From assembly GCF_001898575.1 (NCBI RefSeq), contig NZ_MKUD01000001.1, forward strand, positions 366,448-430,447: a stretch of 64,000 nucleotides of DNA, given 5' to 3'. The notes below the pieces were generated by a model. That model searched no databases. It saw only the letters and a list, made by a program, of their open reading frames with translations, and was not told where the DNA came from. The position numbers and the translations under genes are program-made. The DNA is from Spirosoma sp. 48-14. GTDB taxonomy: Bacteria > Bacteroidota > Bacteroidia > Cytophagales > Spirosomataceae. Shown here piece after piece: positions 43,844 to 52,043 of this stretch (position 1 is the stretch's first letter; every line of letters starts with the position of its first letter).

Positions 43844-44446
43844 TTACTGACGGCTGATGACTGCCGCCAGTAACACCAACAGATCGGCGGGCATCCGTTT
43901 CTGGAGGGAGGCAATGGCCTTGTAGATGACTTTGTAGGCCGATGTAGTTTCGATGCCCATAATCCCGGCAATCTCTTCGTAGCTGAGGTTGTCAAAAAAT
44001 TTCAGAAACAACGCTTCTTTTTGTCGGGCAGGCAGGTGATTCAGTTCGCGCAGAACGGCTTCGGATTGTTCCCGACTGATCTGTGAATCGAGCCAGGTAG
44101 GTTCGTAATGGAATTCGACTTTAAAATCGATTTCGTCTTCGTGGCCCGACCGAAATCGGTGACGTTCGTTGAGCTTCCGAACCAGATCGCGCCGGAGCGA
44201 ACGCATAAGGTAAAATTTAATGGAGTCGGTATGCCCAAGCCGTTCACGTGTTTCCAGAATGGTCAGAAACAGATCTTGCAGGCAATCTTCGGTCAACTGA
44301 CGGTCCTGGGCAATTTTATAGCCGTAGTTATAGAGCACTCGGGCGTACTTTTCGTACATAAACGAATAGGCGGCCTTGCTGCCCTGCAGAAAGTCGTCCC
44401 AAAGCTGGGCATCTGTCGCCTGATCGTAGTTGAGTCCCAAATTCAC
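43844..44446 (-). CDS. ECF sigma factor (FecI-like, Bacteroidota type)
   Basis: 200-aa extracytoplasmic-function sigma factor expected to drive the SusCD genes below. Region 2 is visible as YSFMYEKYARVLYNYGYKIAQDRQLTEDCLQDLFLTILETRERLG (about 27-71). Region 4 is LNHLPARQKEALFLKFFDNLSYEEIAGIMGIETTSAYKVIYKAIASLQKRM (about 136-186). A 142-bp gap separates it from fecR. I saw no standard promoter directly upstream, so it may be weakly or specially controlled. Confidence 0.94.
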   Translation of the reverse strand: MNLGLNYDQATDAQLWDDFLQGSKAAYSFMYEKYARVLYNYGYKIAQDRQLTEDCLQDLFLTILETRERLGHTDSIKFYLMRSLRRDLVRKLNERHRFRSGHEDEIDFKVEFHYEPTWLDSQISREQSEAVLRELNHLPARQKEALFLKFFDNLSYEEIAGIMGIETTSAYKVIYKAIASLQKRMPADLLVLLAAVISRQ

Positions 44447-44566
44447 TATCCTTATATCCGAACGGATACTTAAAGCTAGGCAATTTTGGGCATACCTCCC
44501 GTGCTTTTCTACCAGTATTTCTTAGCAAACTACTATTGTAGTGACCCAGAACGTATCGGCAAAGCC

Positions 44567-44893
44567 TTATTTCAGCTTTTCGTTGCTTAGGTGCCGGGTG
44601 GCATCCCGAATGTTCTTTTTATCTAGATTTTTCTGAAAGGCTTCGGTGAGGTCGATGCCCGTCTGGTTAGCGAGACAGATCAGCACCCACAACACATCAG
44701 CCATTTCATCGCCCAGATCTTTTTGCTTATCCGACTCCTTTTCTGACTGTTCGCCATACCGACGGGCGATGATCCGGGCCACCTCGCCCACCTCTTCGGT
44801 CAGCATAGCCATATTGGTCAGTTCGTTGAAATACCGAACGCCAACAGTTTTAATCCATTCGTCGACGGTTATTTGAGCGTCTTTAATTGTCAT
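44567..44893 (-). CDS. MazG-like nucleotide pyrophosphohydrolase
   Basis: 108-aa all-alpha NTP pyrophosphohydrolase. The ATG at 44893 is preferred: the frame is open another 38 codons, but that part is translated from an inverted repeat and has no homology features. The metal-binding motifs are EEVGEVARIIARR (about 30-42) and DLGDEMADVLWVLICLANQTGIDL (about 57-80), giving the EExxE/ExxD set that binds magnesium ions. Small members such as this hydrolyse (d)NTPs or house-clean modified nucleotides; the substrate is not known here. It is downstream of the M16 peptidase gene, separated by the repeat at 44900-44987. Confidence 0.86.
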   Translation of the reverse strand: MTIKDAQITVDEWIKTVGVRYFNELTNMAMLTEEVGEVARIIARRYGEQSEKESDKQKDLGDEMADVLWVLICLANQTGIDLTEAFQKNLDKKNIRDATRHLSNEKLK

Positions 44894-44899
44894 GTTCTG

Positions 44900-44987
44900 A
44901 TTATTACACAGAGATTCACAGAGGTTAAGGAGATGCGCTGAGTACTCTGTGTATCTCTTTTTACTCCGTGCATCTCTGTGTAATAAT
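44900..44987 (-). repeat. Nested inverted repeat after the M16 peptidase gene
   Basis: Perfect outer arms of 16 bases (ATTATTACACAGAGAT and its complement, 44900-44915 and 44972-44987) enclose an inner CACAGAG/CTCTGTG stem (44917-44951). The whole element starts 3 bp past the peptidase stop and ends 6 bp before the MazG-like start. CACAGAG-type intergenic hairpins recur in many bacterial genomes as far as I remember. Confidence 0.75.
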
Positions 44988-44990
44988 TCT

Positions 44991-46226
44991 TTACTTTTCC
45001 GGCACAAAGGTCAGCGAACTGAACTGGCTTTCGTCGAAGGCTTCCTGCGCCAGCGTCTGAAGTTGTTCGGACGTAACGGCGTTGATGTCGTTGAAAATAT
45101 CGGTCAGGGCTTCTACCCGATCAATATCCAGCAGGCTTTTGGCCATCATGAGCATGAAACTGTTGTTGCTTTCTTCGGCCATGGCCAATTGCCCAATCAA
45201 TTGCTCTTTCGTCTGGTGAAGCTGTAACGTCGTTAACGGTTGCTCACGAAGGCGCTTCAGTTCTTTCATGATCAGCATATGCGCTTTGTCTACTTTTTTC
45301 GGATCGGTACCAAAGTAGATACCCAGAAAACCCGTGTCCAGATACGGTGTATACGTCGCATCAATGGAGTATACCAGCCCGTATTTTTCCCGCAGGTTCA
45401 GATTCAGGCGCGAATTCATGCCCGGCCCACCCAATAGGTTAATCAGCATAAAGAACGGTAGCCGCCGGGGGTCGGCCAGCCCATAAGCCGGGCGCCCTAA
45501 GGCACATTGTGCCTGGGTTATCGGCCGCTCTACACGGGTCTGACGAGGCACATAGCCGGTTGGTGTCTTTCGCTGGCGGGTTGTGTGCTGGGCAGGAACA
45601 TCACGGAAATATTTCTCGGCCACTTTCACCACCTGCTTAAATGGCAGTTTACTAACCGACGAAAACACAATCCGGCTCGTATCATAATTCTCGGCAATAA
45701 ATCGCTGGAGATCCTCCCGACCAAACGATTCTACGGTTTCGGTCGTGCCCAGGATGTTGCCGCCAAGGGCATGATTTGGGAAAACGAGTTCGTCAAAATC
45801 GTCCTGAATGGCATCTTCGGGCGAGTCGTAATACATCGCCATTTCCTCCAGAATTACCCCGCGCTCGCGTTCGATCTGTTTTTCCGGGAAAACCGAGTGA
45901 AAGGTAATATCGGCCAGTAGTTCAGCCGCTTTCTCGAAGTGAGCATCCAGTACCGACGCATGAAAACAGACTTTTTCCTTAGTAGTATAGGCATTTAGTT
46001 CACCACCCACCGTTTCCAGACGCGTAATGATATGGTACGACTTTCGTTTCTCCGTACCTTTGAAGGCCATATGTTCCCAGAAATGGGCAAGGCCCTGCTG
46101 GTGAGGTTGCTCGTCACGGCTTCCGATGTCGAGCATAATACCACAATGGGCAATCTGCGTATGCGATATTTGTTTGTGCGCAATCCGAATTCCGTTGGGC
46201 AGAGTATAAACCTGGTAATCTTCCAT
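44991..46226 (-). CDS. M16-family zinc metallopeptidase (insulinase-like)
   Basis: Peptidase of about 411 aa. The ATG at 46226 (MEDYQVYTLPNGIRI) is chosen because the family begins just there; a 14-codon extension would cross the start of the divergent gene. The inverted zinc motif HFWEH is His48-His52 with catalytic Glu51. The third zinc ligand is in the downstream ERERGVILEEMAMYYDSPEDAIQDD. The C-terminal M16_C domain runs from about residue 175. No signal peptide is visible, so it is likely cytoplasmic. As a single short M16 subunit it is the processing-peptidase/PqqL-like form. Confidence 0.92.
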   Translation of the reverse strand: MEDYQVYTLPNGIRIAHKQISHTQIAHCGIMLDIGSRDEQPHQQGLAHFWEHMAFKGTEKRKSYHIITRLETVGGELNAYTTKEKVCFHASVLDAHFEKAAELLADITFHSVFPEKQIERERGVILEEMAMYYDSPEDAIQDDFDELVFPNHALGGNILGTTETVESFGREDLQRFIAENYDTSRIVFSSVSKLPFKQVVKVAEKYFRDVPAQHTTRQRKTPTGYVPRQTRVERPITQAQCALGRPAYGLADPRRLPFFMLINLLGGPGMNSRLNLNLREKYGLVYSIDATYTPYLDTGFLGIYFGTDPKKVDKAHMLIMKELKRLREQPLTTLQLHQTKEQLIGQLAMAEESNNSFMLMMAKSLLDIDRVEALTDIFNDINAVTSEQLQTLAQEAFDESQFSSLTFVPEK

Positions 46227-46255
46227 TCTAAAATTTTTACGCCTTAAGCGTACTA

Positions 46256-47293
46256 ATGATAACCGCAACGAATCCCCCCCGGTTCCTGATTATTCAAACG
46301 GCTTTCATCGGCGATGTAATTCTGGCAACCGCTTTATTCGAACAACTCCATACGGCTTATCCCGAAGCCGTACTGGATGTGCTTGTACGCAAAGGCAATG
46401 AGACGCTACTAACCAATCATCATTTTTTAAACGAGGTGCTGGTCTGGCATAAAAAGGGTACCAAATATCGGGATTTATGGCGACTGTTGCGTACTATTCG
46501 GGCCAGGAAATATGATGCGGTCCTGAATCTGCAACGCTATGGTACCATGGGCTTACTGACGGCATTGTCGGGCGCAGGTACGACCATCGGTTTCGATAAA
46601 AATCCATTTTCCCACTTTTTTACCCATCGGATCGCCCATCGCTTTGAACCGGGGACGCACGAAGTTGATCGCAATACCGGCTTGCTGAAAGCGCTCCAGT
46701 CAGTCCCTGATTTTCAACCCCATTCGCTAAGTCGTCAGGCGCTTGCCCGCCCTAAATTATATCCATCACAAGCCGATTACAACGCTGTACACACGTATCA
46801 GCACAAGCCCTATGTGTGTATAGCTCCCATGTCTGTTTGGTTTACGAAGCAATATCCGTCCGAACGATGGGTGGAATTAATCAAAGCCTTACCGGATGAT
46901 CTGACCATTTACTTATTAGGCGCCCCTACCGATGTACACGCTTGCGATGCCATTCGAGCGATGGCAGGTAGCACAAAGCAGGTTGTCAATCTGGCGGGCA
47001 AGCTAAGTTTACTCCAATCGGCAGCCCTGCAACAGAGCGCTGTGATGAATTATGTGAACGATTCGGCTCCACTGCACCTTTGCTCGGCTATGAATGCGCC
47101 AACAACGGCCATTTTCTGTTCAACAGTCCCCCAGTTTGGCTTCGGTCCACTGGCCGATGTATCCAGAGTTGTGCAAACGCCGGAGCGCCTGGAATGCAAG
47201 CCCTGTAATCTGCACGGTCGAACCGCCTGTCCACTGGGTCATTTCCGCTGTGCCTGGGGTATTCAGTTGGATGAGCTGGTGAAATTAAGCTAA
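46256..47293 (+). CDS. Glycosyltransferase family 9 protein (heptosyltransferase-like)
   Basis: Cytoplasmic GT-B glycosyltransferase, 345 aa, that would add a heptose or related sugar to the lipopolysaccharide core. The N-terminus RFLIIQTAFIGDVILATALFEQLHTAYPEA is the GT9 signature. The donor site region has APMSVWFTKQYPSERWVELIKALPDD, VNLAGKLSLLQSAALQQSAVMNYVNDSAPLHLCSAMNAPTTAIFCSTVPQFGFGPLADVS. It starts only 29 bp from the divergent M16 peptidase start codon, so its promoter must lie partly in the neighbouring coding sequence. Followed by a long inverted repeat. Confidence 0.92.
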   Translation: MITATNPPRFLIIQTAFIGDVILATALFEQLHTAYPEAVLDVLVRKGNETLLTNHHFLNEVLVWHKKGTKYRDLWRLLRTIRARKYDAVLNLQRYGTMGLLTALSGAGTTIGFDKNPFSHFFTHRIAHRFEPGTHEVDRNTGLLKALQSVPDFQPHSLSRQALARPKLYPSQADYNAVHTYQHKPYVCIAPMSVWFTKQYPSERWVELIKALPDDLTIYLLGAPTDVHACDAIRAMAGSTKQVVNLAGKLSLLQSAALQQSAVMNYVNDSAPLHLCSAMNAPTTAIFCSTVPQFGFGPLADVSRVVQTPERLECKPCNLHGRTACPLGHFRCAWGIQLDELVKLS

Positions 47294-47305
47294 CTGCTTT
47301 TCTTA

Positions 47306-47381
47306 CACCGCTAGGACGCGATAGGCGCGAAGAATAGGTCATTGGTACAAACTTTTTCGCGCCCATCGCGTCCTAGCGGTG
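47306..47381 (+). repeat. Inverted repeat of the GGACGCGA family, copy 2
   Basis: Arms of 26 bases with one mismatch (47306-47331 and 47356-47381) and a 24-base loop, 12 bp past the GT9 stop. The outer 17 bases are perfect. It shares the GGACGCGA...GGCGCGAA core with the element at 37452-37513. As the end of the GT9 gene it may act as terminator. Confidence 0.75.
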
Positions 47382-47527
47382 CAAAATATAATCCCCTGAA
47401 AGTCAACGAACACACTTCTAGTTAAGCCTAAATTGCTCACATCAGCAACCGTTCATTATATTTTATTTTTAATTTATTGTATTAATTAAAAGATTATAGA
47501 ATAAAAAGATAATAAATAAAAATAATA

Positions 47528-47559
47528 TTTGAAAAACACCCTACATAAACCTATTTTTG
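47528..47559 (+). promoter_or_regulatory. Bacteroidota-type promoter of the Tat-exported aminotransferase
   Basis: TTTG (47528-47531), a 20-bp spacer and TATTTTTG (47552-47559) match the consensus exactly. An A+T-rich tract lies upstream. Transcription should start near 47566 and give a leader of about 90 bases before the ATG at 47655. Confidence 0.6.
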
Positions 47560-47654
47560 ACTTGTTCGCAACCACTCTAGCGAAACCCAATTACCTTATT
47601 GCCTGATTCTACTGACTTCATCCTTTACTGACGCATTAAGACCGAACTTATCTT

Positions 47655-48794
47655 ATGTCCATCAACCGTCGAGACTGGCTTCGGGCCAGCTTATTGTCTG
47701 GCCTTAGTATGGCTGCTGCTCCTGCCGCCTTTTGTGAACCAGAACAAGAAATGCCACTGGGTTACAAAGCCCCTAAAGGCCCTCTGAAAGCTCGTTTGTC
47801 AGCGAATGAAAACCCGTACGGCCCTTCGCCCAAAGTGCTCAAGACCATCACCGAAGCCGCTCCCGATGGCTACCTCTACGCGATGGAGCATGCCCGCAAA
47901 TTCCGGAAACTGGTTGCCGATACCGAAGGTGTGCCCGAAGAGTATGTTCTGCTGGGTGCCGGTTCGGGCGAACTACTCACAGCGGCTTCGCTTTGGGCGG
48001 CTTATCGCCCCAATGCAGGTCGTACAATTGTAGCGCCCGACCCAACGTTCGACCAGCTTCCCCGCGCAGCCATGAAACATGGCGTCAACATCGATCGGGT
48101 TCCACTGGTAGCGGCTGACGGCTATGATATTAACCTGAACAAGCTGAATGAGCGCGTGAACAGCCAGACGGGTATGGTGTATCTCTGCAACCCCAACAAC
48201 CCGACGGCCATCATCGTAGATCCATCCAAACTACGGGCGTTCTGCGAATCGGTGGGCGCTAAAACCCCCATCCTGGTCGACGAAGCGTATATCGACTACA
48301 CACCCGATCCGAAAGCCTACTCGATGGTCGATATGGTAAAAAAAGGTAGCAATGTGATCATTACCAAGACCTTCTCAAAAGTGCATGGCTTTGCAGGGCT
48401 GCGTACGGGGTATATGATTGCGAAACCTGAGCTTCTGGAGCAGATCAGCAAATTTGCAACGGGTGGTGGCTGCATCAGCATGACGACCCTGCGGGCGGCT
48501 ATGGTCAGTTTGCAGGATAAAGAGTTTATCAACTACTCACTCGGCAAAGCGAAAGAATCGAAAGATTTCCTGCTGGGCGTTCTGAAACAAACTAACTATG
48601 AACCGCTGCCTTCGGGGGCTAATTTCGTGATGTTCCCGATTCGGATGAAGGGCGAAGATTTCGTAACCCGTATGATGGATCAGGGTGTAAGCATCCGCCA
48701 ATGGAAGTTCGATGGTCAGTACTGGTGCCGTGTCAGCCTGGGCACGATGGATCAGATGAAAGCCTTCGCCGACGCGCTAAAAATGATTTCGTAA
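47655..48794 (+). CDS. Tat-exported PLP-dependent aminotransferase (histidinol-phosphate aminotransferase-like)
   Basis: 379-aa fold-type I aminotransferase. The N-terminus MSINRRDWLRASLLSGLSMAAAPAAF is a twin-arginine signal (RRDWLR), so the folded enzyme with its cofactor would be exported. The HisC-like body has RLSANENPYGPSPKV, GAGSGELL, CNPNNPTAIIV (residues 178-188), the PLP-contacting Asp209 in LVDEAYIDY and the Schiff-base Lys242 in TFSKVHGFAGLRTGYMIA. The C-terminal ends WCRVSLGTMDQMKAFADAL. A true histidine-biosynthetic HisC would be cytoplasmic, and no his genes are near, so the substrate is probably different. Confidence 0.87.
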   Translation: MSINRRDWLRASLLSGLSMAAAPAAFCEPEQEMPLGYKAPKGPLKARLSANENPYGPSPKVLKTITEAAPDGYLYAMEHARKFRKLVADTEGVPEEYVLLGAGSGELLTAASLWAAYRPNAGRTIVAPDPTFDQLPRAAMKHGVNIDRVPLVAADGYDINLNKLNERVNSQTGMVYLCNPNNPTAIIVDPSKLRAFCESVGAKTPILVDEAYIDYTPDPKAYSMVDMVKKGSNVIITKTFSKVHGFAGLRTGYMIAKPELLEQISKFATGGGCISMTTLRAAMVSLQDKEFINYSLGKAKESKDFLLGVLKQTNYEPLPSGANFVMFPIRMKGEDFVTRMMDQGVSIRQWKFDGQYWCRVSLGTMDQMKAFADALKMIS

Positions 48795-48818
48795 AGTACA
48801 ACCTTCCTCTTTTTTTAA

Positions 48819-48900
48819 AGAGTGAAAGAGTGTATGAGTGAAAGAGCGAAAAGCCATCCGGGAGAAATCGCTCTTTCACTCATGCACTCTTTCGCTCTTT
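48819..48900. repeat. 32-bp near-perfect inverted repeat between convergent genes
   Basis: Arms at 48819-48850 and 48869-48900 pair over 32 bases with two differences and an 18-base loop. The arms are themselves built from repeats of a GAGTGAAAGAG unit. On the plus-strand RNA both differences become G-U pairs. The right arm touches the stop codon of the alpha-glucuronidase gene. Likely bidirectional terminator. Confidence 0.8.
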
Positions 48901-51037
48901 ACCTCAAAAGGTACACATTCACCGATTGCTTCACTTCGTCCAGGGTTCGGGCTGGTTGTTTAAACGGGGCCGGAATGGGCTGTTTGGAGATGGATTGCAG
49001 GTAAAGCACCCAGGCATCGCGCCACCAGACCGCTTCTTTTTGCTGAGTTTCCAGTCGGGCTGCTACGTTGGCATAAGTTTCCGGATTAACAGCTGTTTTT
49101 ACCTGAGCCCATTCCTGCTGCATCCACCGAACCGAATCAGCTCCGGTATAAAAATGGGTACAAAGCTCATCCCATAACGTTCGACCCGTCGACAGTTTTT
49201 TGGTCCAGGGCACGTGATGAAACCAGAGCAGATATGGAATCGGACAGGTTTCAGGGTTATTCCACTGCTGTTGCACCTCAGGCCGATATTGTTCCAACGC
49301 CTTGCTTCCCATTGCTGTCCGGTCGAAGCCTATACCCATCGAATCGGCACGATGGTAATATACGGCCGTCCAGTCGGGGCGAGGGCTACGGGCTTGCCAG
49401 GGTTCGGGAGCAAAGTGAACGCCCGTCCAGGGTCGCGAGAGGCCCATCGGTGTGTTGTAATTGACGTAAATATCCCGAGATTTGCCCATTAGGTTTACGA
49501 TTCGTTTGGTAGCCTGGGGCTCATGTGTCAGCGTCATTGCCACCCATTCTCGGGCAATAGCCTCCGACGATACGGTATGATCCCAGGCCAGCCGCCCAAA
49601 CGCATACCAATTGGCCTGGGCCATCGGGTGGCCTGTCCAGTTCAGGTTCGAACCCGTATTCGCAACCCCTGCCATAAGACTCATCGAATAGCCGTGCAGA
49701 CTTCCGTCAACTACCTTCGCTACCGTTGACCCTTTGCCTTTTACGTAGGTATCAGTTTCCAGGCACTCTTTGAACAGGGGCGCTTCGTAGACCAGATGCG
49801 TGGCAAAGCCCAGGTATTCCTGTGTCAATTGAAACTCCATACCCAGCGGGGTTTTGGGCATATTTCCGAACAGCGGAGAAAAGGGCTCGCGGGGCTGAAA
49901 ATCAATAGGGCCGTTTTTGACCTGCACAATTACCTTCTTATCGAACTGGCCGTCTAAGGGCACAAACTCCTCATAGGCAGCTTTGAACCGATCGGCTTTG
50001 GGATCGGCTTTGTAGACAAACGCCCGCCAGATTACTACGCCATCGTACGGCTTCAGGGCTTCGGCCAGCATATTGGCGCCATCGGCATGGGTACGGCCAT
50101 AATCCTGCGGACCAGGTTCGCCTTCGGAGTTAGCCTTCACCAGAAACCCGCCAAAATCGGGGATCGCCTGGTAGATGGCTTTAACTTTGTCGGCCCACCA
50201 CTGGCGCACTTGTGGGTCGAGCGGATCGGAGGTTTTCAGTCCACCCAGGGTTTTGGGAGCCGCAAAATAGACTGACAGGTACAACCGAATGCCGTAGGGT
50301 CGGAATACATTAGCCAATGCAGCCACTTTCTCGATGTACTCACTGGTCATGAACCGAGCGCTGGCATTCACATTGTTGACCACTGTTCCATTGATACCGA
50401 TGGATGCATTAGCACGCGCATAATCGCGATAGCGTGGGTCGATCCGTTCGGGCAACTCATACCATTTCCAGAGCGACGAACCTGCATAGCCTCGTTCAAT
50501 CGACCCATCGACATTATCCCAATGATTGAGCATTCGGAATTGTACCTTCGGATTACTAATCAGCGAAATGCCCTGTATTGACTGAAGGGTTTGCATCTGT
50601 CGTAACAAGGCAAAAGCACCATATAAGACACCCACGTCAGACTTCCCCGAGACAATCAGATTACCACCTTTCGACTCAATGCGATACCCTTCTTTATTCA
50701 GGGACTGACCAGCAGCATCGGCTGGATTCACCGACAACACAATACCGCCTGTCCGACTCCCTACACTGCCGATTACGGGCACTGATTTCCCTAACAGGCC
50801 CTGCAACCCCATCTGTAATTCGTCGGCGGCTGATTTCAGAATAGGACTATCCGTTTTAACGGCAATGAACTGAGCCGCATTTGCATACGCCTGCCGTTTG
50901 ACTGCATCGCTAATCCGATCATAGTTTAGCCAGAGTCGATAGCCGTCGGCATAGGCGGGGTCTTCGGCAAAACCATTCACAACCGAAATCAGGGCTATCA
51001 GAAGGGCTACACTAATTTGTCTATACGTCCTTGTCAT
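48899..51037 (-). CDS. aguA: Glycoside hydrolase family 67 alpha-glucuronidase
   Basis: Exported enzyme releasing (4-O-methyl-)glucuronic acid from the ends of glucuronoxylo-oligosaccharides, 712 aa. A signal peptide (about 1-24, ending NGFA) precedes an N-terminal domain, an (alpha/beta)8 barrel and a helical C-terminal domain. Strong GH67 blocks are FRMLNHWDNVDGSIERGYAG, GGFLVKANSEGEPGPQDYGRTHADGANML (with the general acid Glu) and MEFQLTQEYLG. The C-terminal part has LMGKSRDIYVNYNTPMGLSRPW and PEPWQARSPRPDWTAVYYHRAD. Several esterase genes and a KduD-like gene follow on the same strand side of the region, consistent with glucuronoxylan use. Confidence 0.96.
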   Translation of the reverse strand: MTRTYRQISVALLIALISVVNGFAEDPAYADGYRLWLNYDRISDAVKRQAYANAAQFIAVKTDSPILKSAADELQMGLQGLLGKSVPVIGSVGSRTGGIVLSVNPADAAGQSLNKEGYRIESKGGNLIVSGKSDVGVLYGAFALLRQMQTLQSIQGISLISNPKVQFRMLNHWDNVDGSIERGYAGSSLWKWYELPERIDPRYRDYARANASIGINGTVVNNVNASARFMTSEYIEKVAALANVFRPYGIRLYLSVYFAAPKTLGGLKTSDPLDPQVRQWWADKVKAIYQAIPDFGGFLVKANSEGEPGPQDYGRTHADGANMLAEALKPYDGVVIWRAFVYKADPKADRFKAAYEEFVPLDGQFDKKVIVQVKNGPIDFQPREPFSPLFGNMPKTPLGMEFQLTQEYLGFATHLVYEAPLFKECLETDTYVKGKGSTVAKVVDGSLHGYSMSLMAGVANTGSNLNWTGHPMAQANWYAFGRLAWDHTVSSEAIAREWVAMTLTHEPQATKRIVNLMGKSRDIYVNYNTPMGLSRPWTGVHFAPEPWQARSPRPDWTAVYYHRADSMGIGFDRTAMGSKALEQYRPEVQQQWNNPETCPIPYLLWFHHVPWTKKLSTGRTLWDELCTHFYTGADSVRWMQQEWAQVKTAVNPETYANVAARLETQQKEAVWWRDAWVLYLQSISKQPIPAPFKQPARTLDEVKQSVNVYLLR

Positions 51038-51561
51038 TCTGTTTATCAGGGTTCAACAGTTATCTGATCAGGAGTATGCACATTTTCCGAAACCATACCC
51101 TTTTCAGATAAAACTTTCAGTCGTAAACAGGACTCTAACCAGAAATCTACTCAGTAAGAAAGCCATTTTGACATTGAACCACAAAATACCAATTGCCGAG
51201 GTGTTTTGTGGTGTCGGTTGCTTACAACCGACACAGCGAGGTTTTGAGAAACCTCGTGAGAATGAAATTGAAGAAACAGCCATTACTTCAACTTTTGGAG
51301 CAACTAAAAACAAGTAAGGTCTCCGACAGAGCCAGAGACCTTAGCCAAACCAACCTATGATAAACTGTAATCCAACAACCATACGTTGTCAATTACGGAT
51401 AACCTGTATGTAATAGTCTGTTTTATCAATTCTGTACCCCTCCTGCTACTATTTTTTTTATCCGCTAGGCTTCTTCGTCAGGGATATTATTTTTACGGAA
51501 GCCAACTAAAAATCACCTTATTAGCCAATCATTATTCCAGTAATTGATTCCCTCTACGACC
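51038..51561. other. Divergent spacer with a family A repeat
   Basis: This 524-bp stretch between the alpha-glucuronidase and secreted RidA genes contains the composite repeat at 51208-51256. I saw no full promoter match on either strand and no credible small gene. Confidence 0.5.
51208..51256. repeat. Composite inverted-repeat element, family A copy 2
   Basis: Two adjacent hairpins: TGTCGGTTG/CAACCGACA (51212-51233, 4-base loop) and CGAGGTTT/AAACCTCG (51237-51256). The second hairpin and its TGAG loop are identical to the unit at 25249-25268, and the first matches the unit at 25272-25293 except at the loop side. It lies between divergent genes, so it is not a terminator. Confidence 0.75.
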
Positions 51562-52041
51562 ATGAAAAAAGTTATCTACACGCTTGCCGTAAGCGGCTTA
51601 ACCCTTCTCCTCTCGGCCACGCTTCCAGCCAACATTGCCAAACTAACCGAAGGTATGGCTGATGTACCCGGCCAGCAAACGCCCTCGTATCCGTTCTCAC
51701 GCGCTATGCGAGCCGGTGATTTCGTCTATATATCCGGGCAGATAGGCGTAAAAGCCGACGGAAAACTGGCTGATGGGTTCGACGCGCAGTCCCGACAAAC
51801 GATGGACAACATCGTTGCAGCCCTGAAAGAACAGGGGCTGACTACAGCCGATGTAGTAAAATGTACGGTGATGATTGGCGATATGGCAAAATGGCCTGAA
51901 TTCAATACCATTTACCGGAGTTACTTTAAAGAAGGCCAATTTCCGGCCCGTAGTGCTTTTGGTGCCAATGGCCTGGCACTGGGAGCCGCCCTCGAAGTCG
52001 ACTGCATTGCCTACGCCCCACTAAAAGGAAAAGCGAAATAG
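51562..52041 (+). CDS. Exported RidA/YjgF-family protein
   Basis: About 159 aa from the ATG at 51562 (a TTG six codons upstream is less likely). The first 25 residues (MKKVIYTLAVSGLTLLLSATLPANIA) look like a signal peptide, unusual because RidA deaminases act on reactive enamines in the cytoplasm. The RidA body is complete: YPFSRAMRAGDFVYISGQIGVKADGKL, QSRQTMDNIVAALKEQGLTTADVVKCTVMIGDMAKWPEFNTIYRSYF and FPARSAFGANGLALGAALEVDCIAYA. The active-site arginine of the PARS motif is kept, so imine/enamine deamination in the periplasm is possible. It is bounded by repeats on both sides. Confidence 0.88.
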   Translation: MKKVIYTLAVSGLTLLLSATLPANIAKLTEGMADVPGQQTPSYPFSRAMRAGDFVYISGQIGVKADGKLADGFDAQSRQTMDNIVAALKEQGLTTADVVKCTVMIGDMAKWPEFNTIYRSYFKEGQFPARSAFGANGLALGAALEVDCIAYAPLKGKAK

Positions 52042-52043
52042 AG

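Larger units (their letters stand above)
47294..47654. other. Spacer with inverted repeat, A+T-rich tract and promoter
   Basis: This 361-bp non-coding stretch holds the repeat at 47306-47381, an extreme A+T tract at about 47455-47535 and a well-formed promoter at 47528-47559. The A+T tract directly upstream of the promoter could act like an UP element. No gene was found. Confidence 0.6.

Noticed and set aside
44894-45007. Longer N-terminus for the MazG-like protein
   Set aside because: The extra 38 codons are read through an inverted repeat and have no family similarity; the ATG at 44893 begins the conserved fold.
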